Positions 8,178 to 15,351 of a stretch of DNA of 31,919 nucleotides are shown one piece after another. The stretch is from contig JAKFEW010000144.1 of the NCBI GenBank assembly GCA_036675505.1, positions 1-31,919 on the forward strand. The letters run 5' to 3'. Source of the DNA: JAKFEW01 sp036675505. Lineage in GTDB: Bacteria; Cyanobacteriota; Sericytochromatia; S15B-MN24; JAQBPE01. Both the position numbers and the translations under genes were made by a program. Under the pieces are notes generated by a model that saw only the letters and a program-made list of their open reading frames with translations, was not told the DNA's origin and searched no databases. The number at the start of each line of letters is the position of its first letter. Position 1 is the first letter of the stretch.

Positions 8178-8229
8178 GAGAGGTGCCTCCGGTAGGGGGG
8201 TTGGGGGGCGAGAGAGAGAGAGTAAAATG

Positions 8230-8258
8230 ACGATATCATTAAAGGTACATTAAGTCAA
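8230..8258 (-). promoter_or_regulatory. Sigma70-type promoter of the subtilase gene
   Basis: On the minus strand TTGACT (8258-8253) is followed after 17 nt by TATCGT (8235-8230), with a predicted start near 8223. The leader then contains an alternating CT run (GA run at 8210-8222 on the plus strand). Confidence 0.7.
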
Positions 8259-8389
8259 TATTGTTTTTGCTTTAAACGGCCCGCGATCTGGCGGCGCCAA
8301 ACAATCGACCAACCGTCACAGACATGGTTGCTCGACCGATATGTTGGGGTTTACTGTGGAAAGGTCCCTCCCGATCGGTGATCAGCCTG

Positions 8390-9382
8390 ATGTCACGCGG
8401 CGTCCTCCTCCTTCGAAACGCCCTCTGCGGCCAGCGGCGCCCGCTCGGGCCCGAAGCCTTTCTCGCGGTCTGGGCGACAGCCGTGCAGACCGGCCGGATC
8501 GGCGAGGCGGAGCGCGCGTTGCTCGCCGACCTGCCCCTCGCGCCCTCGGCCGAGCCCTTGCGGGAGGCGCTCCTGCGCGCCTGTGCGGCGGATGGCGAGG
8601 CGCCCAACCCGGAAGTCGCCGCGGTCCGTCGCGCCGATCCGCACTTCGATCGCAAGGTGGCCGCGCTCACGGCGCACGCGCGGCCCGGCGACCTGCTCTT
8701 CTGGCGCAGCGCCGAGCAGCGGTTCCCCTGGAGCGTGATGCGCCGGGCGTACGGACCCTGGATGCACGTTTCGCTCGTGCTCGCGGACGGCCGGCTGCTC
8801 GATCCTTATTGGCCCGAAGGCACCACCGTGAGCACCTTCGAGGCGGCGATCGCCAAGAGCGCGCGCCGCATCCGAGCCTGCGAGCTGATGGTGACCCGGC
8901 CCGCGGCGGCGCTCGACGAATCGGCGCTCCTGGCTGCGACCGCCCGCGCCTACGCCGAGATCGGCCGGCCGTACGGCCTGCTTTCCGTGCCCCACCGCCC
9001 GCACGCGGCGGCCTCCTGCGCGCGCGCCGTCTGGGAGTACTTCCAGGACCACGGGATCGATCTGATGGCGGGCCGCGAGCGCCTGTTCCACACCACCATC
9101 GCCCCGCGCGACATCCTTCAGCCCGCCGTGGCGCTAATCCGGGCCGACGGCGCGATCGAGACCGGGGCCTTTCCGTCGGCTGAGCCGAGCCGCTACCTCG
9201 GCCGGCTCGCTCGTTTCCTCGAGCAGGTCGCCGTCCACCGGCTCGGCCTCGAGCGCGGGGTGCTCGCGCTCGGCCGGCCGCTGACCTGGCTGTTCATGGT
9301 CACGATGCTGCCACGGGCGATCGCGCCGGCCGAGCCCGACTTCGAGGCCAGCGCGGCCGCCAGCCTCGGTTTCGAGGGCTAA
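8390..9382 (+). CDS. Permuted papain-like (YiiX/DUF830-type) amidase or peptidase
   Basis: The protein has the circularly permuted NlpC/P60 pattern of the YiiX/YebB (Peptidase_C92) group. GDLLFW is followed by WMHVSLVLADG, whose His126 would be catalytic. Further on comes AASCARAVWEYFQDHGIDL, whose Cys210 would be the nucleophile. Family members hydrolyse amide or thioester bonds in cell-wall peptides or lipids. An N-terminal helical region (1-95) and a C-terminal tail of about 75 residues with a hydrophobic stretch (PLTWLFMVTMLP) flank the domain, suggesting membrane association without a signal peptide. The start is uncertain: ATG 8390, GTG 8378 and ATG 8324 are all in frame and none has a good SD. 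The gene is divergent from the subtilase gene. Confidence 0.75.
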   Translation: MSRGVLLLRNALCGQRRPLGPEAFLAVWATAVQTGRIGEAERALLADLPLAPSAEPLREALLRACAADGEAPNPEVAAVRRADPHFDRKVAALTAHARPGDLLFWRSAEQRFPWSVMRRAYGPWMHVSLVLADGRLLDPYWPEGTTVSTFEAAIAKSARRIRACELMVTRPAAALDESALLAATARAYAEIGRPYGLLSVPHRPHAAASCARAVWEYFQDHGIDLMAGRERLFHTTIAPRDILQPAVALIRADGAIETGAFPSAEPSRYLGRLARFLEQVAVHRLGLERGVLALGRPLTWLFMVTMLPRAIAPAEPDFEASAAASLGFEG

Positions 9383-9400
9383 CTGCGCTGGCCCACGCCG

Positions 9401-9424
9401 TTTGCCCGTTTCCGAACGGGCGAA
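9401..9424 (+). terminator. Possible terminator hairpin after the permuted papain-like gene
   Basis: A 10-bp stem with one G-T wobble (9401-9410 with 9415-9424) and a TCCG loop begins 18 nt past the stop at 9382. There is no T-tract on the plus strand, so the role is uncertain. Confidence 0.35.
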
Positions 9425-9469
9425 CGGGGGTAGGTTGGGATCGGGATCCCCGCCAAGGAGGGAAGGGAC

Positions 9470-11149
9470 ATGGCCCGTCACATTTCGCGCACCGCCTGCT
9501 TCACGGCCGCGGTCGCCAGCCTGACGCTTTCGATCGGCTGCCAGGCGCCGGGCGGCACCGGCTACGCCACCATGCGCTTCGCGATGGACCGCCAAGCTGG
9601 AGCCGGCGCCCAGGCGGGTCCGCTCGTGGCGGCCAACCCGCCCGCCGCGGGCGCCGTCGCGCTGGCCGGCTCCGCGCCCCTGGTGATCGCAGCCGACGTG
9701 CTCCCCACGGCGTCGAACGTCAGCCCCGCGCAGCCCGGCCAGGCCAGCGGCAGCGGTGGCGGCGGTCGTCCGCGTCTTGTGGTGCCGGCCACCTTCGAAG
9801 TGGCCCATCCCGCCGCGGGCCCGGGTGAAGTCACGATCGCCTTCGACCTCGGAGGCCTGGGCTCGCGGGCCGCGCAGCGCCGCCTGCTCGCGACCGTCGC
9901 GGACATCGACTACGTGGTCGTCACGATCACGCCGGCCTCCGGCGCCGAGGTGTCCCAGACCATCCCGGCCGCCGGGCTCGCCGGCGGCGCCGGCTCCGTG
10001 ACCTTCGCAGGCCTGCCGCCCACCACCGCCACCGCCACGATCCAGGCGTTCGACGCGCTCGGCAACGAAATCGGCAAGGGCACCCAGTCGCTCACGATCG
10101 ACCCGCTGGTGCCGACCACGGTCAACTTCACGGTCACGCTCAACCCGACCTACGTGCCGCTGACCGGCACGGTCAGCGCGAACGCCACGTTCGTGGACGG
10201 TCCGGTCATCGCGGGCACGCCGCCGCCGGGCACCGTCTTCAAGACGGGTGACAAGATCGCCGAGAGCAAGGACGTGACGAACCCCGAGGGCATCACCTTC
10301 GATCCGTCAGGCACGCTCGTGTGGTTCCCGGGCTTCACCGGCGACCAGGCCGTCGCGCTCGAAAAGACGGTCAAGTTGAAGTCCAGCTTCACCTTGAAGA
10401 TTCCGGGGAGCTCGACCGCCCTGCGGCCGACGGAGATCGCCTTCGATCCGGCGGGCGGCATGTGGGTGGCCAATTACGGCGCCGGCAGCGTCAGCCAGGT
10501 CGACGTGACCACCGGCGCGATCATCAGGACGGTCGTGACGGGGCCCAACCCCGTGGACATCGAGTTCCTCAACGGCGTCATGCACGTGCTGCTCTACCCG
10601 GCCGATGCGATCGTGCGCTTCACCACCACCGGCCTGCCAGCCGGCCTGCCGATCGCCGTCGGCCTGCCGCTCCCGGCGCCAGCCAAGAAGCCGTTCCACT
10701 TGCCGACCATGATGAAGATCTCGCCCGCCAACGAGATCTGGACCGTCAACCTCCGGAGCGACACCGTCTCGCGCCTGTCGTCGACCGGCGTGTTCATCAA
10801 GTCGATCGCGGTCGGCGACGAGCCCGAGGCGCTCGCCTTCGGCGCACCGGACGTCGTATGGGTGACGAACAACCGCTCGGGCACGGTCAGCAAGATCAAC
10901 ATGCTGCTGAACATCGTCGAGACGACCTTCAAGGTCGGCGCGCGGCCGCGCGGCGTCGCGATCGACAAGGTCGGCAACCTCTGGATCGCGTGCAGCGAGG
11001 TCAACCAGGTCGTGCGGATGTCGCCGACCGGCGTGATCCTGGGCCGCTACCCGACCGGCAAGGACCCACGACACGTGGCCGTCGATTCGGCCGGTGCCAT
11101 CTGGGTCGCCTGCCATGCCGGCAGCCTGGTCCAGAAGTTCTCCCCGTAG
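9470..11149 (+). CDS. Beta-propeller lipoprotein, virginiamycin-B-lyase/NHL-like
   Basis: This 559-residue lipoprotein (LSIGC lipobox) has a low-complexity Ala/Gly/Pro linker to about residue 105. A beta-sandwich-like domain (about 105-240) follows. The C-terminal half (about 265-559) repeats blades of about 42 residues with the pattern P(E/R)GVAID..GNLWIA...N.V.R..PTG, which is the Vgb/NHL six- or seven-bladed propeller signature. True Vgb lyases carry a catalytic His and Glu that I could not assign, so a binding or structural role on the envelope is more likely than antibiotic lysis. AAGGAGG lies 9 nt before the ATG. It stops 18 nt before the convergent gene at 11168, with no hairpin in between. 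Confidence 0.8.
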   Translation: MARHISRTACFTAAVASLTLSIGCQAPGGTGYATMRFAMDRQAGAGAQAGPLVAANPPAAGAVALAGSAPLVIAADVLPTASNVSPAQPGQASGSGGGGRPRLVVPATFEVAHPAAGPGEVTIAFDLGGLGSRAAQRRLLATVADIDYVVVTITPASGAEVSQTIPAAGLAGGAGSVTFAGLPPTTATATIQAFDALGNEIGKGTQSLTIDPLVPTTVNFTVTLNPTYVPLTGTVSANATFVDGPVIAGTPPPGTVFKTGDKIAESKDVTNPEGITFDPSGTLVWFPGFTGDQAVALEKTVKLKSSFTLKIPGSSTALRPTEIAFDPAGGMWVANYGAGSVSQVDVTTGAIIRTVVTGPNPVDIEFLNGVMHVLLYPADAIVRFTTTGLPAGLPIAVGLPLPAPAKKPFHLPTMMKISPANEIWTVNLRSDTVSRLSSTGVFIKSIAVGDEPEALAFGAPDVVWVTNNRSGTVSKINMLLNIVETTFKVGARPRGVAIDKVGNLWIACSEVNQVVRMSPTGVILGRYPTGKDPRHVAVDSAGAIWVACHAGSLVQKFSP

Positions 11150-11167
11150 GGCGGCGGGCTACGCGAC

Positions 11168-11827
11168 CTACTCGAGCTTCTCGAGCTCGAGGGTGGCGCT
11201 CGCACCCACCGATGGGTTCGAGAACTCGGCCTTGATCACCCATGGCTTCTGGATCCACCAGGTCCACGTGCGGCTCGCGCCCGTCGTGACCTTGGTGACC
11301 TTGAAGCGTCCGGCCTTGACGGTCACCTCTTCCTCCGGGAAGCCGCCCTTCTTGAGCGCCTCGGCGAGGTCGACGCTGCCGTTCTCGAAATCCACCAGCA
11401 CCGGCACCACCACGCCTTCCGCGAACTGCGGGTAGCCCTTGGCGCCCGAGCGCTCGAGCTTGCCGTCGGACATCGTGCGCGTGTAAACCGCCTTACAGGT
11501 GGATTCGCACGCTTCGTACCGGATGTCGTCGGTGCCCTTCTCGTTGGTGCTCTTGGTGATGCTGGTCCAGGCGTAGACCACGTGGCGCTGGGAGCCGGGC
11601 GCCGGGAATCGGGTCGCGAGGTCGGTGACGACGCCCCCGGTGGCGCCGCCTGTCTGTCCCGGTGCGGCCGAGGCACCCGGCGCGGCAGACGCACCTGGCG
11701 CAGCCGACGCACCTGGCGCAGCGGAGCCGCCCGGCGACGTGGCGGGGCCTGTGGCGCCCTGGGGGCCGCAGGCCGCGAGGCTGGCGACGAGCAGGGTCAT
11801 GGCGGTAATGGGAAGGGCAACACGCAT
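11168..11827 (-). CDS. Small lipoprotein with SAAPGA repeats, unknown function
   Basis: The 219-residue product has a lipoprotein signal (ASLAACG) and a linker of four SAAPGA repeats. A folded domain of about 150 residues follows, with a CESTC cysteine pair and a C-terminal WTWWIQKPWVIKAEF segment rich in aromatic residues. I do not recognise the domain. The repeat linker probably spaces it from the membrane. AGGAG lies 8 nt before the ATG, and a -10-like TAGAAT on the minus strand (11863-11858) supports a short leader. Repeat number could vary between strains by slippage. Confidence 0.75.
   Translation of the reverse strand: MRVALPITAMTLLVASLAACGPQGATGPATSPGGSAAPGASAAPGASAAPGASAAPGQTGGATGGVVTDLATRFPAPGSQRHVVYAWTSITKSTNEKGTDDIRYEACESTCKAVYTRTMSDGKLERSGAKGYPQFAEGVVVPVLVDFENGSVDLAEALKKGGFPEEEVTVKAGRFKVTKVTTGASRTWTWWIQKPWVIKAEFSNPSVGASATLELEKLE
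11661..11732 (-). repeat. Four 18-bp tandem repeats encoding SAAPGA units
   Basis: Units at 11661-11678, 11679-11696, 11697-11714 and 11715-11732 are similar but not identical; the two central ones are closest. They code the Ala/Pro/Gly linker of the lipoprotein at 11168-11827. The 18-bp unit keeps the reading frame when copies are gained or lost. Confidence 0.8.
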
Positions 11828-11883
11828 GGGGCGATCTCCTCGTAAAAGGTGCGCCCTATTCTACCGGTTGGTCGGTCGGCCAG

Positions 11884-12441
11884 CTAGCGCCCGGTGTAGG
11901 CCGCCTCGATTTCCTGGGAATGGCGCTGCACGACAGCGACCGACGCCTCGTCGGTGAGCGCGCCGCTCAGGCCCATCGCCACGTCCGCCCAGCCCTTGTT
12001 CTTCGCGTATTCCTTCTGGATTTGCTCCTTCTGGATCCGCAGCTGTTCCTTGACCGCGGCTGGCACCGTGGGATCGGCGAGCTTCTGATCGATCTCCGCG
12101 GCGGCCGCGTTCACGGCGCCGTCGGTCTCCTTCATGAACGCCCCGGCCTTGGCCTGGCTGAAGGCCCACGCCACGGCGGCGTTGACCTTCACGAACTCGC
12201 CGTAGTCCTTGAAGCCCGCCTGCTTGACCGCCGCGTCGAACTTGGCGAGGTCCGCCGGGCTCGGCTTGCCGCCGCCCTTCTGCAGATCCCCCGCGACCTG
12301 AGGGGCCGCCGTCCGGATCGCGCGGTAGGCCTTGACGTAGCGGATGACGTCGCCGTCGGTCAACTTCACCTTGCCGGGCATGCAGCCCGCCAGCGCAGCG
12401 GCCAGCAGAATCGCCGCCACCACCCGTCCGATCCGGTTCAT
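11884..12441 (-). CDS. Helical lipoprotein of unknown function
   Basis: This 185-residue protein has a lipoprotein signal peptide (AAALAGC) and then a largely alpha-helical, Lys/Ala/Glu-rich body. It includes a VIRYVKAYRAIR helix, a GFKDYGEFVKVNAAVAWAFS segment and a charged QLRIQKEQIQKEY helix that may form a coiled coil. I recognise no enzymatic motif. AAGGAG lies 6 nt before the ATG. It is followed after 57 bp by the SAAPGA lipoprotein gene on the same strand, but that gene has its own -10-like element. Upstream, two small GC hairpins separate it from the divergent kinase gene. Confidence 0.75.
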   Translation of the reverse strand: MNRIGRVVAAILLAAALAGCMPGKVKLTDGDVIRYVKAYRAIRTAAPQVAGDLQKGGGKPSPADLAKFDAAVKQAGFKDYGEFVKVNAAVAWAFSQAKAGAFMKETDGAVNAAAAEIDQKLADPTVPAAVKEQLRIQKEQIQKEYAKNKGWADVAMGLSGALTDEASVAVVQRHSQEIEAAYTGR

Positions 12442-12466
12442 CGCAAGCTCCTTCCGGGCCTTCGGC

Positions 12467-12487
12467 CCGCGGGGGTTATTCCCGCGG
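12467..12487. promoter_or_regulatory. Inverted repeat between divergent lipoprotein and kinase genes
   Basis: CCGCGGG (12467-12473) and CCCGCGG (12481-12487) are perfect inverted arms around a 7-nt AT-rich centre. A GGGCC-TTC-GGCCC hairpin is adjacent. This could be an operator or an RNA hairpin in the lipoprotein leader; its function is unknown. Confidence 0.3.
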
Positions 12488-12526
12488 CTCGCGCCCGGCG
12501 CACGCGACCCGCGTCGCGCGACAGGT

Positions 12527-12532
12527 TAGAAT
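12527..12532 (+). promoter_or_regulatory. -10 box of the histidine kinase, probably leaderless
   Basis: TAGAAT (5 of 6 to consensus) ends 8 nt before ATG 12541. No SD lies between. The -35 region is weak (best match GCGACC at 12504-12509). Confidence 0.45.
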
Positions 12533-12540
12533 GGCTGTGC

Positions 12541-14202
12541 ATGAACGAGCCCGATCCGACCCTGGCCGCCTACGCCAAGTTTTTGCACGATCACCACCTC
12601 GACGACGTCGTCGAGGCGAACTTGGCCATCGCCGGCACGATGGATATCCCGCTCATGCGGTTGTTCGCGCACCTGTCCCCCGCCGAGCTGCACGCGCTGA
12701 GCCGCCAGGGGCTCGGCGAATTCCTGGCGGGGCTCGCCGCCGGCACCGCGCTCGAAGCCCAGGCCCGGACGTTGCGGGCCTGGGAGGCCGACGAGTTGCC
12801 CGGCCTGCCGCGCGATGCGATCGAACCGAGCGACCTCGTGCTCGTGAACGCGGCCCAACGCGCGGCGCTGATCCGGCTCATCCCGCGCTATACAGCGGAC
12901 CAGGCGACGACGCTCGCGATCGTCGAGGCGCTGGATCACTTTTACCAGGTCATTCAGGAACGTACCTTCAAGCTCTTCACGCAGCTGCGCGAGCAGGCCG
13001 CCCAGCGCGCGGCGCGGCTCGAAGCCGAAAAGGAAGAAATCGCGGTCCAGATCGAGGAGCTCGAAGACGAGGTCGTGCGCCGCACCTCGGAGCTCGCCGA
13101 CGAAAGGCGGTTCATCGAAGTGATCGTGGCGAACGTGCCGACGGCCCTGGCCTACCTCGACCGGGGCCTGCGCTACCGCTGGGTGAACCCGGCCTTCGCG
13201 GCCCTGCTCGGCCGTCCGGTCAAGGACTTCATCGGCCAGACGGCCCAGCAGATGTTCGGCCTGGACGATGGCCAGGCCATCGCCGAGGCGGCGTTGCGCG
13301 AGGGGCGGACTATCGAGCAGCGCGAGTTTCCCTTCACGCTCAAGGTCGACGGCCACACGCGCGAGTCCTGGTGGGATGCCATGTTCGTCCCGCTGCTGGA
13401 CGGCCATGACGAGCCCGAGGGGGCGATCCTGATCGCACAGGAGGTCACGGATCGGGTCGAGCGCACCCGCCTGAAGGACGCGACGATCGCCCAGCTGCGC
13501 GAGGTCGACCGCATGAAAGACGAGTTCCTGAGCGTGATCTCCCACGAGCTGCGCACGCCGCTCAACTTCATTATGGGCTTCGCGAGCCTGCTGGAGGACG
13601 AGATCCCCGGGCCTGTGAACGCCGAGCAGCGCCGCTACGTCGAGCGGATCCTGGGCGGCGCGGACCGCATGTTGCTGCTCGTCCAGGACCTGCTGGACTA
13701 CGCGGCGATGCAGGCGGGCCGGTTCTCGCTCCAGCGCCATCCGGTAGCGCCGCGCGCGCTGATCGAGGAAGTGGTGGCCACCCTCCGGCCGCTCGCGAAC
13801 CAATACCAGGTCACGCTGTGCGTCGCGGATACGCCCGACGACCCGGTGGACGTGGATGGGGCGCGCCTGGTGCAGGTGCTGACCAACCTCGCTTCGAACG
13901 GCCTGAAGTTCACGCCGGCCGGCGGCACGGTCACGCTCGACGCGGCGTTCGAGGCGACGCCCGGCGGCCGCAAGCTCGTGATGTGCGTGCGCGACACCGG
14001 CATCGGCATCGCCGGCGACGACATCCCCAAGCTCTTCACGCGCTTCCAGCAGTTGAACATGGGACCCACCCGCGAGGCCGGCGGCACGGGGCTCGGGCTG
14101 TCGATCGTGAAGGCGCTGGTGGAGGCCCACGGCGGCACGATCGGGGTGAAGAGCGTGCCTGGCAAGGGGTCGACTTTCAGGTTCGAGCTTCCCCTCACCT
14201 GA
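12541..14202 (+). CDS. PAS-domain sensor histidine kinase (orphan)
   Basis: The 553-residue kinase has no transmembrane segment and should be cytoplasmic. An N-terminal helical domain (1-135) contains a VNAAQRAALIRLIPRYTADQ-like core seen at the start of many uncharacterised kinases. A coiled coil (about 140-190) leads to a PAS domain (about 189-310), then HisKA with the phospho-accepting His335 in SHELRTPLN, and a HATPase_c domain. That last domain shows an N box (LTNLASNGLKF), G1 (DTGIGIAG), F box (FTRFQQLN) and G2 (GGTGLGLS). The frame stays open far upstream over the antisense lipoprotein gene, but ATG 12541 is the first start downstream of a -10 box. No response regulator is adjacent, so partner and signal are unknown. 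Confidence 0.92.
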   Translation: MNEPDPTLAAYAKFLHDHHLDDVVEANLAIAGTMDIPLMRLFAHLSPAELHALSRQGLGEFLAGLAAGTALEAQARTLRAWEADELPGLPRDAIEPSDLVLVNAAQRAALIRLIPRYTADQATTLAIVEALDHFYQVIQERTFKLFTQLREQAAQRAARLEAEKEEIAVQIEELEDEVVRRTSELADERRFIEVIVANVPTALAYLDRGLRYRWVNPAFAALLGRPVKDFIGQTAQQMFGLDDGQAIAEAALREGRTIEQREFPFTLKVDGHTRESWWDAMFVPLLDGHDEPEGAILIAQEVTDRVERTRLKDATIAQLREVDRMKDEFLSVISHELRTPLNFIMGFASLLEDEIPGPVNAEQRRYVERILGGADRMLLLVQDLLDYAAMQAGRFSLQRHPVAPRALIEEVVATLRPLANQYQVTLCVADTPDDPVDVDGARLVQVLTNLASNGLKFTPAGGTVTLDAAFEATPGGRKLVMCVRDTGIGIAGDDIPKLFTRFQQLNMGPTREAGGTGLGLSIVKALVEAHGGTIGVKSVPGKGSTFRFELPLT

Positions 14203-14262
14203 CCCACGGGGGGCCGGCGAAGGTGGTGAGGAGGCTCACGGCGGGCGGCCGTGCCGGTCGAA

Positions 14263-14268
14263 CATAAT
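14263..14268 (+). promoter_or_regulatory. -10 box of mltA, probably leaderless
   Basis: CATAAT ends 6 nt before ATG 14275 with no SD between. It lies in the 72-bp gap after the kinase gene, so mltA may have its own start as well as read-through from the kinase. Confidence 0.4.
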
Positions 14269-14274
14269 GGCCCC

Positions 14275-15351
14275 ATGCGCCGCCTCCTCGCGACGATCGC
14301 CTCGCTCCTCCTCGCCTCCCCCGTCGCCGCCGCCCCGGCCCCGCCGGAGCCTGCCGCAGGGCCGCCGGCGCTGACGGACGACGGCGATCGCGAGACCTTG
14401 CTCGCGGCGATCGCCCGCACCCGCACCTGGCTCGCCGGCACCCCGCGCAAATCGCTCGTGCTCGCCGGCAAGCCCGTGCCCGCCGAGACCCTGCGCCGCG
14501 GCCTCGCGGATTTCGAGGTCCTCGTGCGCACCCGCTGGGGCGAGCCCGGGTTCGATGAGGCGGTCCGCGAGCGCTACGAGTGGGTGCCGATGGCGGGCAA
14601 GGACGGCCAGGGGGCCGTGCACGTCACGGGCTACCACCAGCCCCTGCTCGAGGCGCGCGAGGCGCCCGACGACACGTTCAGGTTCCCGCTCTACGCCCCG
14701 CCGACCGACGCGCTCACGGTGGACCTCGGCGCGTTCCGCCTTTCGCTGGCCGGCCAATCGGCGATGGCGCGCCTGAAGAACGGCCGCGTGGTGCCCTACT
14801 ACTCCCGGCGCGAGATCGACGACGACCGGGCGCTCGCGGGCAAGGGCCTCGAAATCGCGTGGGTGGCGGACGCGCGGGCGCGCGCCTCGCTCATGCTCCA
14901 GGGCTCGGGCCAGCTGCGCTTCGGCGACGGGCGCGTCGTGTGCGTCAACTACGCCGGGCAGAACGGCCACCCGTTCGTCGCGGGCGACGCCAACCCGAGC
15001 TTCGTCTTCTTCAAGCTCGCGGCCGAGGGCCCGTTCGGCTGCGACGGCGTGCCGCTCACGGCGGGGCGGGCGATCGCCACCGACAAGCGGCTCTTCGGCA
15101 CCGGCACGCTCGCCTGGATCAGCTACCCGCGCGCCCGCTTCGACGCGCGTGGGGCGATAGCCGGCTGGGAGCCGGGCGGGCGCTTCGTGCTGGACCAGGA
15201 CACCGGTGGCGCCATCACGGGGCCGGGCCGCGTCGACATGTACATGGGCGGCGGCGAGGACGCCGCCCGCCGCGCCGCCACGCTGCATGGCGGCGGGCGG
15301 GTCTGGTTCATGCTGCCGCGCGAGGTCAGCCCGCCGGGAAGTAGTGGGTGA
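14275..15351 (+). CDS. mltA: Membrane-bound lytic murein transglycosylase A
   Basis: MltA cleaves the MurNAc-GlcNAc bond of peptidoglycan with formation of 1,6-anhydro-MurNAc. The 358-residue product shows the family motifs in order: VTGYHQP, YYSRREID, LMLQGSGQL, VNYAGQNGHPF, NPSFVFFKL, GVPLTAGRAIATDK, FGTGTLAWISYP, and the terminal LDQDTGGAITGPGRVDMYMG block with the catalytic Asp in DTGGAI. A signal peptide ends near VAAAPAP. It lacks a lipobox, so it may be soluble in the periplasm rather than lipid-anchored. ATG 14275 starts the signal peptide; no SD is present. Its last 26 bp overlap the 3' end of the convergent nitroreductase-like gene. Its presence supports a diderm envelope. Confidence 0.94.
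   Translation: MRRLLATIASLLLASPVAAAPAPPEPAAGPPALTDDGDRETLLAAIARTRTWLAGTPRKSLVLAGKPVPAETLRRGLADFEVLVRTRWGEPGFDEAVRERYEWVPMAGKDGQGAVHVTGYHQPLLEAREAPDDTFRFPLYAPPTDALTVDLGAFRLSLAGQSAMARLKNGRVVPYYSRREIDDDRALAGKGLEIAWVADARARASLMLQGSGQLRFGDGRVVCVNYAGQNGHPFVAGDANPSFVFFKLAAEGPFGCDGVPLTAGRAIATDKRLFGTGTLAWISYPRARFDARGAIAGWEPGGRFVLDQDTGGAITGPGRVDMYMGGGEDAARRAATLHGGGRVWFMLPREVSPPGSSG

Noticed and set aside
9470..11149. Streptogramin lyase resistance gene
   Set aside because: Only the propeller pattern is shared; catalytic residues could not be assigned and the protein is a lipoprotein with an extra domain.
12526..14130. Long minus-strand frame over the histidine kinase
   Set aside because: Composition is that of a shadow frame, and the kinase motifs on the plus strand are complete.
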